Shown: positions 55,101 to 64,000 of the stretch, piece after piece
How the letters are laid out: each line of letters starts with the position of its first letter
How positions within the stretch are numbered: the stretch's first letter is position 1
Origin: Buxus sempervirens
Taxonomy: Eukaryota; Streptophyta; Magnoliopsida; Buxales; Buxaceae
Assembly (NCBI GenBank): GCA_947561395.2
Contig: OX387190.1
Span: forward strand, 12,518,858-12,582,857
Direction of reading: 5' to 3'
Length of the DNA stretch: 64,000 bases
The notes under the pieces: generated by a model
What the model was told of the DNA's origin: nothing
The model's database searches: none
Seen by the model: the letters and a program-made list of their open reading frames with translations, nothing else
Made by a program: the position numbers and the translations under genes

Positions 55101-58100
55101 CGAGCCTTCGTAGCTGTGGCTAGATTTTTTTGTTTTTTATTTTTTTGCCTTTTAATTTCTTTAACATTTATTTTGTTTATCCACACAGATTCCTCTTATA
55201 TCTTCTTTATATAATTAATTATCAATTTAAATATGCCAAAACTAACATTCTGTATCGATGATACCATTTTTTTTGCTCCTTATCTAGTTATCTTAAATAG
55301 GAACAGAATCTGTTTTGTGGGCCAAGTTCCCGTGTCTATAATATGATGATTTTATGTTCAATCTGATACCTAGATGCAAACCTGCACCCGATGCCTTACA
55401 TGTAACACAGTTTTTTTGCACTCAAACAACAGGAATACAAAACATAAAAGCGAAGGAGTTCGTAAAAGAAAAAAAAAATTTAAGCTTAATGTGGAACAAA
55501 ATGCTGCTGTAATACTCAAAATATGATTTTGGGACTTAAGAGAAATATAAACTCCTAGCTTTCATTGATGATAAGCAGTTAAACATGGGAACTGGAAAGA
55601 ATATGTTTACTGGGATGGGTTTGTCATAGGGTACTATGTCTATGAGGGAGATCAATCAACAGGCCTCAATATTGTATGTTACAGAAAATATAAGAACTGA
55701 TCCTAGAGTAGCTCTGTGATAAACTAAAGGGACTCATTATTCACAAAGGAAAAAAATTAATAATTTCAAAAGACTCAATCTGAAACAAATCATTGGCACC
55801 ATAGATCAATAGAAAAGAAGAGAACTGCATTTCATCGAGTTTCAGTTATAAGGCCTTAGTTACTCACATATAGAAATCATGGGTGACTTGCAAAGAAATT
55901 GTAACTCAATCAGCCTTTGGAATATGAATGAAACAGAGTTTCGTCAAAAGCATAGTGAATCATCAGTCACACATTATAGCTCAATATTACTCTGAAGATG
56001 TTGGGATATATATAGTTGAAATACTTACAATATATGTCCAGGAACTTTTCGTAAAATGAGTGTTGTAATTTAATCATTTGCTGCATCATTTTGGTAACCT
56101 ACACCTCTATACCATCAGTTGAGAATAAAAAGCACACTACAAGTTAAAATTTCAAATTCCAATGTTAACAAGTTTAGTTTAGAGAGTTCAACGCTTCTTT
56201 CTTCTCTTTGAAGATGAGTATGCTTTTCAATTATACTGCTCCAGTTGAACACTAATACTTTCTTATTCCAATTTTGACACTTTTGTTTTCTTCAGGACCT
56301 TGAGAAGTATGCAAGTTTAGATGCTGTGCAAGAATGGAGAAAGCTTCTTGTGAGTATTAACAACTACTCATCATGATTAGTTTTCTTATGTATTTTTCTT
56401 ATTCTTGGACCTATAGTTGTTAATCTTACAAATATTCATTTCTGAGAATGGATAGGCAAAGCAAAACATGTTTCTTTCTTTCTTTCTTCTTCTTCTTCTT
56501 CTTCTCTCTCTCTCCCCCCCTTTGTCTCTTTTTTATTATTTTTGAATTAGAAACATTTTCTCGAATGAGCTCCTGAAAATTTATGCTAGCTTATTGCGAA
56601 CTTGTCAATATTATGGAACTCATTCTTTGCAATGATAAAGAAAGAAGCAATTTGTTTTTTCGCTTTTGCTTTTTTCTATATGCCAAATAGAAATGCAATT
56701 TCTTTACAGGATGCTGTGCTCCCATTGTCTGCTGCAGCAATGGCTCTACCTCCTTTATCTATTCGAGGTGACTGGGGTGTTATCTCTACTGTGGCCGCTA
56801 GATATGCTCCTTTACTCTTGAAATCTTTCATCAAAATGGGGCCTCAAGGAGTATTTGGTGCTACAAAGCTTCTAAGACCATTTTCAGAGATCCTTGACTC
56901 ATTAGGGTTGAAAGACCCTTTTGTACGGAACTGGGTGGATCTTCTTTGTTTCCTGATTGCAGGGGTGAAATCTAATGGTACACTCTCAGCAGAGATGGTA
57001 ACTGTTATTTCCAGAATTTGCTTTAGACATTGTCCTTTTTTCATTCTTAGCATATTTTACTTTTGCATTATTCAGAATCTTTCATTGGAAACTGTGCTTG
57101 ATTAATTCAAGTAAAACTTCACTCATTTTGAAAGGAAATCAAGTTTGTTTTTGGAGTCAGAAGAATTTTAAAAATCATAATGATTTGCATGTGGATAGGA
57201 ATATAAGCTGCATATTTTCTGTAAATATTAAGAAAAACTACTAAAAAGGACTTATAATAGTTCTAGAAAGTTATGAAACTAAGTACTTTTACCTATATGC
57301 CACAAAAGATTGATAGAGAAGGTACCAGCTACCATGAATTTGAGATATGTGAGTGCAATATTCAAGCGAGGCCTCTAAAGTTTGAAGTCCAAAATGCACT
57401 TGTCAGGTTTGAAGATATCAATCTTATGGACCTTGCTTATAGATTGCTTCCAAGAAAAAAAAATGTTTTTTAATTAACCACTCAACAACAGAATATCAAA
57501 GGTTCTAGCAATTATGCTTATGGAAGAGAGGAAAACACAAGATCTCCATACTCTAGCATATCATATGCCTAGAAGTACTTAAACATACTTATATATAGAA
57601 AAAGTATGAATTTTTAGAAATTAAATTATAAAGAGCAAGTACAAAATAAGGGGTATTGTTAAGCACCCTATAACTTGATCAGGCTTTATGTTTTGGGTCC
57701 CGATTTAGGACTCAAGTTCTAAGACTCACATTTATTTTCTGGTATTCAGGTCTACTTGTTTGGAGAATGGTATAAACCTGGTTCCAAGCTTGAGTACCCT
57801 CTTCATGGTAGTGGAGCAATTGTTGATGCTCTTGTCCGGGGAATGCAAAGGTTTGGTGGAAGGATTTCGCTTGGAACTCATGTTGAAAAAATTGTTGTTG
57901 AAAATGGTCGAGCTGTTGGAGTCAAGCTAAGAAGTGGTCAAGTGAGTAACAATAATGGAAAAATTGCTTGTTAAACTGATTTCCGATTGTATCATATTAA
58001 CGTATGTGTTTGACAGTCGGAGCAAATCCTTACTAGAATTTTATATTTGTTATAATATTTTATTTTGTGAAGCAAAGCCAGCTGTTATGATTAGTGGGCC

Positions 58101-61100
58101 TATCTTAGATTCAAATTACAATTGATACACTTGACCAGGGAAATCATGAAAGCCATGTTTTTGACAGTTGAAGCAAATCCTTACTAGAGTTTTATATTTT
58201 GTTATAGTATTTTATTATGTGAAGCAAAGCCAGCTGTTATGATTAGGGGGCCCATGTTAGATTCAAATGACAGCTGATACACTTGACCAGGGAAATCATG
58301 AAAACCTGTCCCCTAAAGAAAACCCGTGTATCCATTATTATTGTTACAAGATGGCTACATGGATTATGCATTGTTATCTAAAAAATTACTTCATATAGTA
58401 TCTTCAACGATCAACTACAGTAGTGACTTATCACATTAACTTTGATCAGCAATACCAATACTGTTCTGCTTTTCTCAATTATCAAAATCCATATCTTCAA
58501 TTAGTTAAAGATCTACTTTGTATTGGAATAGTGATGATTGTTAGACTAGAACAATGCTGGTATCTTATGTTGCAGCCAAACATCAGAATAGTGATTGCCA
58601 ATTTGATCTCTGTTACAGTTCATTCATGCTAAGAAGGCTGTTGTGAGCAATGCCTCTATGTGGGATACACTGAATCTGCTACCTGAGGAAGTTGTTTCAA
58701 AGTCATATCAGGACAGTATCAAAAGGACCCAGCAATGTGAATCATTCATGCATCTCCATTTGGGTTTCAGTGCAGAGGTTAGCTGCCATATGATTTTCTT
58801 TACTGAGCATTTGTTGACCAATTTTTATATATAAATGCCAAATAATCATACCTTGTTTTGTCTCCATTGATATGGGCTTGAATTTCAGAATCATATAGAA
58901 AGTGCCATCTGTTCTAGTAGTTAATGTCTTGGGATGTCACCACTGGAACCTGGGTTCAAGCCCTCCTTCGCCACACTCTATACACCCCTAAAGTAGGGTG
59001 TCTCCTCAGTTGTCCATGCGCTACCCAACCCACCAAAAGAGGAAAAAAAAAAAAAAACGAAAAAAGAAAAAGAATTTCAGAATCTTATAGCCACGAAAGC
59101 ATGAACTGCATGTGCGTGCATGCATATGTGTCTACGATTCTGCATGTTTATTATACATGCATTTTTGTTCATCGAATCACATTCGTTATCATTGAATGTT
59201 TTTTATATTATGGGGATATACAAACACACATCTTTGTGTGACCTATACTTTTGCACACATAAGTAAAAGGCATCAAATTGGTTACGTTGCAACTCAATAA
59301 AAATTTAAGGGAAGAAGAATAGATAACTATGAAATTGCTTATGATAGGAGGTTGAAGATCTCTGCTTTATCTGTACAGAATTTCATTAGAAATGGAAGAT
59401 TGAATCTCTTATGAAAAAATTGATTTCTTTTTTATTAGCAAGAAGCTATATCATGTTGAAATTACCATTAACAATATGATGATTATATCTTCTTCATCAA
59501 ATAAAAGAATTTTCTCAGCTCTTCTGGGGAGATTGGATTTCTGAAGGAAAAACTGCTTTTCTTGTATGTGGCATCTATGGTTTGGAAGAACAGCTGCTAT
59601 CTAATTATTCTTACCATAAACTTGTCATTTTTTTTTGGTCTGGGGAATTCCTAATAGCTCTTTTCATCTGTAGAACACCCTACACAGGATATGATCCTTT
59701 GCCAGTGAACGGCATTTGGTGTTCTTGAGATTGCCTCAATCTTTATAACCTAGATTTCCACAAAAGGGACTCCCATTGGTGCACACACTCAGAACAAAAA
59801 AAAAAGGGGGAAACATAAACAAAAGGGTAAGTATACTATTGAGAACAATTGTATATTTCATTCTTGGCAGTGTGCATCACATGAAACTTATAGGACATGG
59901 CATTTAGCATCCCTGTTCCCAGGTATGTATGCATGTGCATATATGTGTAAATATGTGTGTGTCTATATGATTCACAATGAGTGTATGGGCATGTTAATAA
60001 TGTTTGAAATGAATGCATGTCTTCGTTGCTTAGCCTAGCCAATTTAGAAATAAGAAGTCCAAGCATAATTGTGACGGGAAATGCTCCAACAGGTAGGATG
60101 AAGTGAGGATATGTCAAACAAAGGAACTGCATCAAGTGTCATAGGGAGAAATGAGAAGTTGGAAGGAAAAATTCAACATAATATTATTCAACTAGTGCCA
60201 GTATAGATACATATCATGGATATACTAAACGAAACAAGGCATGAAACAACTCTGTTATCTATGCCGATTGTATAAACCTGCTTATTGTTTACTCTTTCGT
60301 ATCAGTTGGATTAACGATTCTGGAGCTACACCCTTCAAACCTTAAAGAGTTGACTAGGGGTTTGTTGATTTATAACTTCAAATGACTGCCATTGTACAAT
60401 CAAGATATAACAAAGACATGATAAGAGTTGGCAGCTACTGGAGCTGCATATATACCAGCCACTATGATGTATGATTTTCTTTGTGCTTTAGGAGTTTCTG
60501 TTGGCTTGCTTTTGTTATTTTTGTTTGTTGAATTTGAATTCTCCTTTGATTTAGTTAGGAATTCAGTTCACAAATTTTTTTCCTGGATCAACAGTTTACA
60601 AACATGGTCTTTTGTTAGACAAAGATATTTTAAGTTGTGAACACTGATACCTTTGTTTAGTGGGTTTATTCACAAAGTTTTAGATACTGTTCAAAATAAA
60701 TGCAATGAATAAACAGATGGATTATTCACCTAATGTGAGTACAGTGGTTTGGTTTATGCGGTGTACTTGAAATGGAAAGGCCATATTATAGATTTTGGTA
60801 GTTTTATTGGGTAATACAAGACTTGCTTATTTGGTAGTTCTGAACAGGATACTTATATCTTTAAAAGATAGGGACTATGTACTTTGCTATTGGCTATCAG
60901 ACGTGGTTACAAGATTATTTTGATGTTAACTAGAATAGTAATTTGGATCAAGGTTTGCAATTTTGCTACATTTCGGTGAAATATCGTGAAATTTCTCTAT
61001 TTTCCATGGTGGCGACATGAAACCACCTTGGAGAAGGAAACGTCGAAGATTCCCTGATGTTGGCGAAATTTCGTTGACATTTCGGTGGCATCAACTAAAA

Positions 61101-62947
61101 GTTCAGATTTTCCCTGATGTCGGGTGAAATGTCAGCAACATTTATCTAAATGTCTGTGACATTTGCGAAATGTTGCGTAATGTTTTTAATTTACTATTTT
61201 TTAAGCTTATCTTTCTATTTTTAATGTCTGGTGATTTTTCCCTCATTTCGGCAAAATGTCGCCAGTGGCACCTAGTGAAATGTCATTTGAAACGACATTA
61301 TAAACCTTGGTTTGGATGAACAACCAAAGGCACAACATGTACTTTATTGCTTATTGGTTGGAAATCTCTTGGAATAGTAAGAGGAAATCCTGTATAGCTT
61401 TGTACATGGAGTAAAAGATAAGTTATTTGTTGTGTTACAGTTTAGGAGGCCATTTGTTTGAAAAGATTCCTTAGCACATTATAATTTTTTTTTCTTGTTA
61501 TGGACCCTATGATGGTTCATTCTGACAGATGGCAGCATTGAAATATATGGATTATAAGTACCTAGGCAGGACCAAACACATTGGTACTTCATATCACTGA
61601 AGTTGAAATGAGCTTCAACCATGAGGTGGTTTTACTAAATACCTCTGCTGCATTGGCTGCCCCTCAAATAGTTGATACCATTTTAATGTATATCTGGCTC
61701 TTGTAAGAGGCTTGGTACTTCATAGGCTTTGGTTGATGTTTAATGATAATATGGCGTTCTTTTTTACATTTTTTTTGCTATCCATTTATACCTCATGGAC
61801 TTGTTTTACATGTGAACATTGATCACATATCAGACTTGTTCATCATAGAGGCAACATGAATATGCTTATGCCACCTGGCTATGGTCAGACACTTACATGT
61901 CAAATCAGCCCTAGGAAAGGGTATGGAAACTGGATGCTACTGCTAGTGATCATTGTGAATTGATCTCCATAGGAACATGGAAGCTTATTTGATGCAGGTG
62001 CAGGCTTAATATTAATGCCACATTGACAGGGCCAAGTCATCCTTGAATCAAGCATGACAATTTATATCCATGTGAATCTTTTAAGAACAAGAAGCTGGAT
62101 ATGAGATCTTAATTAACTATTGGAGGTAATGAATATATTTAGATGCCCGGATTAAGCTTCTGGTTAGTGACTAAACTTAGATTTGTACAGCATTTGAAGG
62201 TTGAGAACTCCAATAACATACATCATTGAAGAAAATGCTACTAAAACATGTGCTCTACTGGTTTGCTAGAATAATACACTGTTCTATCTCATAAAGATTC
62301 CATTCTCTTGCATGTTTCATATGACTATGTGGAATACAATCTAAAGGAAAATGTCTGGAAAAGCAATTTCAGGTGTATGTGAATTGCAGATCAAGGCCAT
62401 TATGTTAATACATTTTTATATAATATAAAGTTGTCATCACCATGGAATCCATTTTTTTCATGATTTTTGAATATTCTTTACTTCATATCTGTATATATTA
62501 TGCATATGTTCTACTTTATTCCTGAAAACGAGCATTCTATTATGAGGTAGAGTGTATTTGAGTAGTCATGCAGTAGGGTTTAAAAAAGCTCAATCCAATT
62601 TGGTCAACTGAGCCTACTGAAGATAAGAGAATTTATAACCATATACATCGTGTTTGTTCGATCAAGACAAATTTTGATGCTATTGCCTTGATTCTTCATC
62701 TTTCTTATTGGTTGTGCACTGGATTTCTATGTATGAGGAGCACCTGTGATATTAATTAATCTAGTTCTCAAGTGATAAATAGTTATGATATCCACAGTTG
62801 ATGACTGGGAGATCTTGGAATATGGGTTGGACTGACTTTTGGGGCATCCATGTGGTATCTACATAATAGCATCTCTTTGTACATGAATCCAGCACCGCCA
62901 ACATAGTACCATCCTTTGATGATCTATCTCTCTCTCTCTCTCTCTCA

Positions 62948-63006
<59 letters not shown>

Positions 63007-63982
63007 TCAAACATGCATATTTCTTTTTGTCATAAACTTCATATTGGTACTTTAGTTATTATTTCTGTTGAATAGGATTCTTCTTCTATAACTTTAAAGC
63101 AACTTTAATTTGGGGTCTCTGAAAAACTGGGAGTTTCAATATATTTGATTCTTCCAATGTATAGTTGTTATCACGGTCAAAATATTTGTAACTGGTCATA
63201 TGTTTTGACCATTTGATAAATAGAATATGAAATATCTTGAGAAACCGAAAAGTTTTTCAAACATATGGTATTACTGGTCTCTGTAGTTGACCCTCTTAGT
63301 ATATTTAGTAGTAATTAATGATACACAGCAGTATAGCTGTCATTGTATGAAATGAATCTTCTAAATGTATGGATTTTTTTTTTTTAAATTTTTTTCATAA
63401 GCTGTGTAAGTTAAGGGATCCAAAAGGCCTAGAAGAGTAATGCATAGGAATTGAATGTAGTTGTTAGAAATAATTTCAAGCAACATACTCTGACCGAGAA
63501 TACGATTTCTGGTATGTTATAATAAGATCTGTACTGCTAATCCGAATTGGTAGGATAAGACATTATCTGTTGTAAGAATTTGTGGCTGTGGAATTCTTAC
63601 CTGGTTAAACCTGTCATTGTTTCTGGATTTGTTTCCTTGTCGTTTATTATTTTGTCATCATCTTAATAATGGTTTCTATATATAATGTTAACCACTGTAT
63701 TAAAAGTATATTTAAGTAACATTTCAGCTTTATGTTATTTGCTAGGGTATTCGTGAAGACTTGGGAATTCATCATATAGTTGTAAATGATTGGAATAGAG
63801 GAGTTGATGCTGATCAGAATGTTGTCTTGATCTCTATACCTAGTGTACTGAGTCCAGATCTGGCTCCCCCAGGAAAACATATTTTGCATGCTTATACACC
63901 AGGAACTGAACCATTTGGATTATGGGAAGGACTTGATCGTAGAAGCTCTGAGTATAAAAGACTCAAAGCTGAACGATCGGAG
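52007..63982 (+). CDS. CRTISO-like FAD-dependent oxidoreductase (partial, exons 1-8)
   Basis: A spliced gene with eight exons in the window: 52007-52163, 53185-53408, 54751-54861, 56296-56349, 56710-56997, 57750-57941, 58619-58777 and 63746-63982. All introns are GT-AG, and every junction after the first is phase 0. The joined frame is 474 codons. The family member I know (Arabidopsis At1g57770, FAD/NAD(P)-binding oxidoreductase, related to carotenoid isomerase and phytoene desaturase) is about 570 residues, so about 100 C-terminal residues lie beyond the window. Residues 1-50 are Ser/Arg-rich like a chloroplast transit peptide. The dinucleotide-binding motif GSGLGG is at 63-68 with the ribose-binding Glu86 and the LPGGAAHSF motif. 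The exact substrate of this subfamily is not established; CRTISO activity should not be assumed. Confidence 0.93.
52762..52888. repeat. Local duplication in intron 1
   Basis: Two copies (about 52762-52811 and 52841-52888) of TTTGTGGAGAATGTT followed by ATGCTGATAAATNCAGATTC. Confidence 0.8.
53185..53408 (+). CDS. CRTISO-like gene, exon 2 (FAD-binding motif)
   Basis: Residues 53-127. VVVIGSGLGGLCCAG is the Rossmann P-loop, and LVLESHDLPGGAAHSF holds Glu86 and the conserved GG. Borders GTGCAG|GG and CACAA|GTAATT. Confidence 0.96.
54751..54861 (+). CDS. CRTISO-like gene, exon 3
   Basis: Residues 128-164, VLDALGESVES...SIGPTEFLK. Borders AATGTAG|G and CAAG|GTAGAT. Confidence 0.95.
56296..56349 (+). 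CDS. CRTISO-like gene, exon 4 (54 nt)
   Basis: Residues 165-182, DLEKYASLDAVQEWRKLL. It is a very short exon between TTCTTCAG and GTGAGT. Confidence 0.93.
56468..56521. repeat. Pyrimidine microsatellite in intron 4
   Basis: (TTTC)n, (TTC)n, (TC)n and C7 in sequence. Confidence 0.93.
56710..56997 (+). CDS. CRTISO-like gene, exon 5
   Basis: Residues 183-278, including ALPPLSIRGDWGV, SFIKMGPQG and LIAGVKSNGTLSAEM. Borders TTTACAG|G and GATG|GTAACT. Confidence 0.95.
57750..57941 (+). CDS. CRTISO-like gene, exon 6
   Basis: Residues 279-342, LFGEWYKPGSKLEYPLHGSG, FGGRISLGTHVEKIVVENGR. It includes the conserved YPLHGSGAIVDALVRG substrate/FAD-proximal motif of the desaturase/isomerase fold. Borders TATTCAG|G and TCAA|GTGAGT. 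Confidence 0.95.
58008..58303. repeat. Tandem duplication in intron 6 (offset 151 bp)
   Basis: Two copies of about 150 bp share GCAAATCCTTACTAGA, GAAGCAAAGCCAGCTGTTAT and TGATACACTTGACCAGGGAA. Confidence 0.92.
58619..58777 (+). CDS. CRTISO-like gene, exon 7
   Basis: Residues 343-395, AVVSNASMWDTLNLLP and ESFMHLHLGFSAE. It is followed by the 4968-bp intron 7. Confidence 0.95.
58899..59071 (+). mobile_element. tRNA-derived SINE in intron 7
   Basis: 173 bp, flanked by 19-bp direct repeats starting GAATTTCAGAATC (58880-58898 and 59072-59090, one mismatch). It has an A-box-like TAGTAGTTAATGTCTTGGG, a B-box-like GGGTTCAAGCCC about 30 bp later, and an A-rich tail. It is in sense orientation to the gene. 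Confidence 0.88.
59091..60948. other. Intron 7 sequence, nothing else recognised
   Basis: AT-rich intronic DNA with short chance ORFs. No further exon of the gene family or element end was recognised here or in 61318-62925. Confidence 0.5.
60949..61309. mobile_element. hAT-like MITE in intron 7
   Basis: 361 bp with terminal inverted repeats CAAGGTTT...AAACCTTG and an 8-bp duplication (ATTTGGAT at 60941-60948; GTTTGGAT at 61310-61317, one mismatch). The interior repeats ATTTCGGTGAAAT- and CCCTGATGT-like words. There is no transposase. Confidence 0.75.
62926..63003. repeat. Compound (TC)n(AC)n microsatellite in intron 7
   Basis: About 50 bp of TC followed by about 30 bp of AC. It is likely length-polymorphic. 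Confidence 0.95.
63746..63982 (+). CDS. CRTISO-like gene, exon 8
   Basis: Residues 396-474, HHIVVNDWNRGVDADQ, PSVLSPDLAPPGKH and GTEPFGLWEGLDRR. It ends at CGGAG|GTACTT, 18 bp from the window edge. Confidence 0.95.
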
Positions 63983-64000
63983 GTACTTAGTTTTACTTAT

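Overview
This window is nuclear DNA of a flowering plant with a repeat-rich genome. The evidence is one spliced chloroplast-type gene whose introns carry a SINE, a MITE and dinucleotide repeats, and about 50 kb of plant Ty3/gypsy and Ty1/copia LTR retrotransposons nested inside each other. The translated gene and element domains look dicot-like, but I cannot name a species. Almost all the open reading frames in the first 51 kb are decayed retroelement fragments or chance frames.

Layout. (1) 1-9809: a nest of unpaired LTRs. A long-LTR family that begins TGTAGACAC or TGTAARCAC appears three times: S10 (1-1919, plus), S9 (2930-6623, minus) and S13 (pieces 1920-2762 and 8486-9809, minus). S9 sits inside a second type of LTR, S12 (2763-8480). 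(2) 10543-22470: a complete chromodomain Ty3/gypsy element (Tekay/Del-like) on the minus strand with 2.4-kb LTRs, an AAGTT target duplication, an initiator-Met primer site and degenerate gag-pol. A solo LTR (S0, 16297-18617) lies inside its protease active-site codons. (3) 22615-25124: another solo LTR (S8) of the TGTAGACAC family. (4) 26448-50941: a plus-strand Ty1/copia element of about 4.55 kb, expanded to 24.5 kb by seven solo LTRs (S1-S7). The deepest chain has five levels (copia, S2, S5, S6, S7). All seven insertions have recognisable 5-bp target duplications. The copia itself appears to sit in a decayed ERF/CRF-like transcription-factor sequence. (5) 52007-63982 and beyond: the only intact host gene, a plus-strand FAD-dependent oxidoreductase of the carotenoid-isomerase-like (CRTISO-like/phytoene-desaturase-type) family. 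Eight exons are in the window, and the C-terminal exons lie past its right edge.

The most interesting signals are in the LTRs. The Ty3/gypsy-type LTRs, although diverged and partly in opposite orientations, share a small stem-loop (TGAGAY...RTCTCA) whose two arms change together. It lies just upstream of an acceptor-like AG. A donor-like AG|GCAAGTAG or AG|GTAAGTAG lies some 150-350 bp after a TATA box, so each LTR looks as if it carries its own intron. The TGTAGACAC LTRs instead carry arrays of short palindromic words. One array is just upstream of the TATA box and a second, with a matching word, lies in the transcribed part. The word differs from copy to copy. These two patterns are my main candidates for undescribed biology. 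They are read by eye and need alignment, folding and RNA data.
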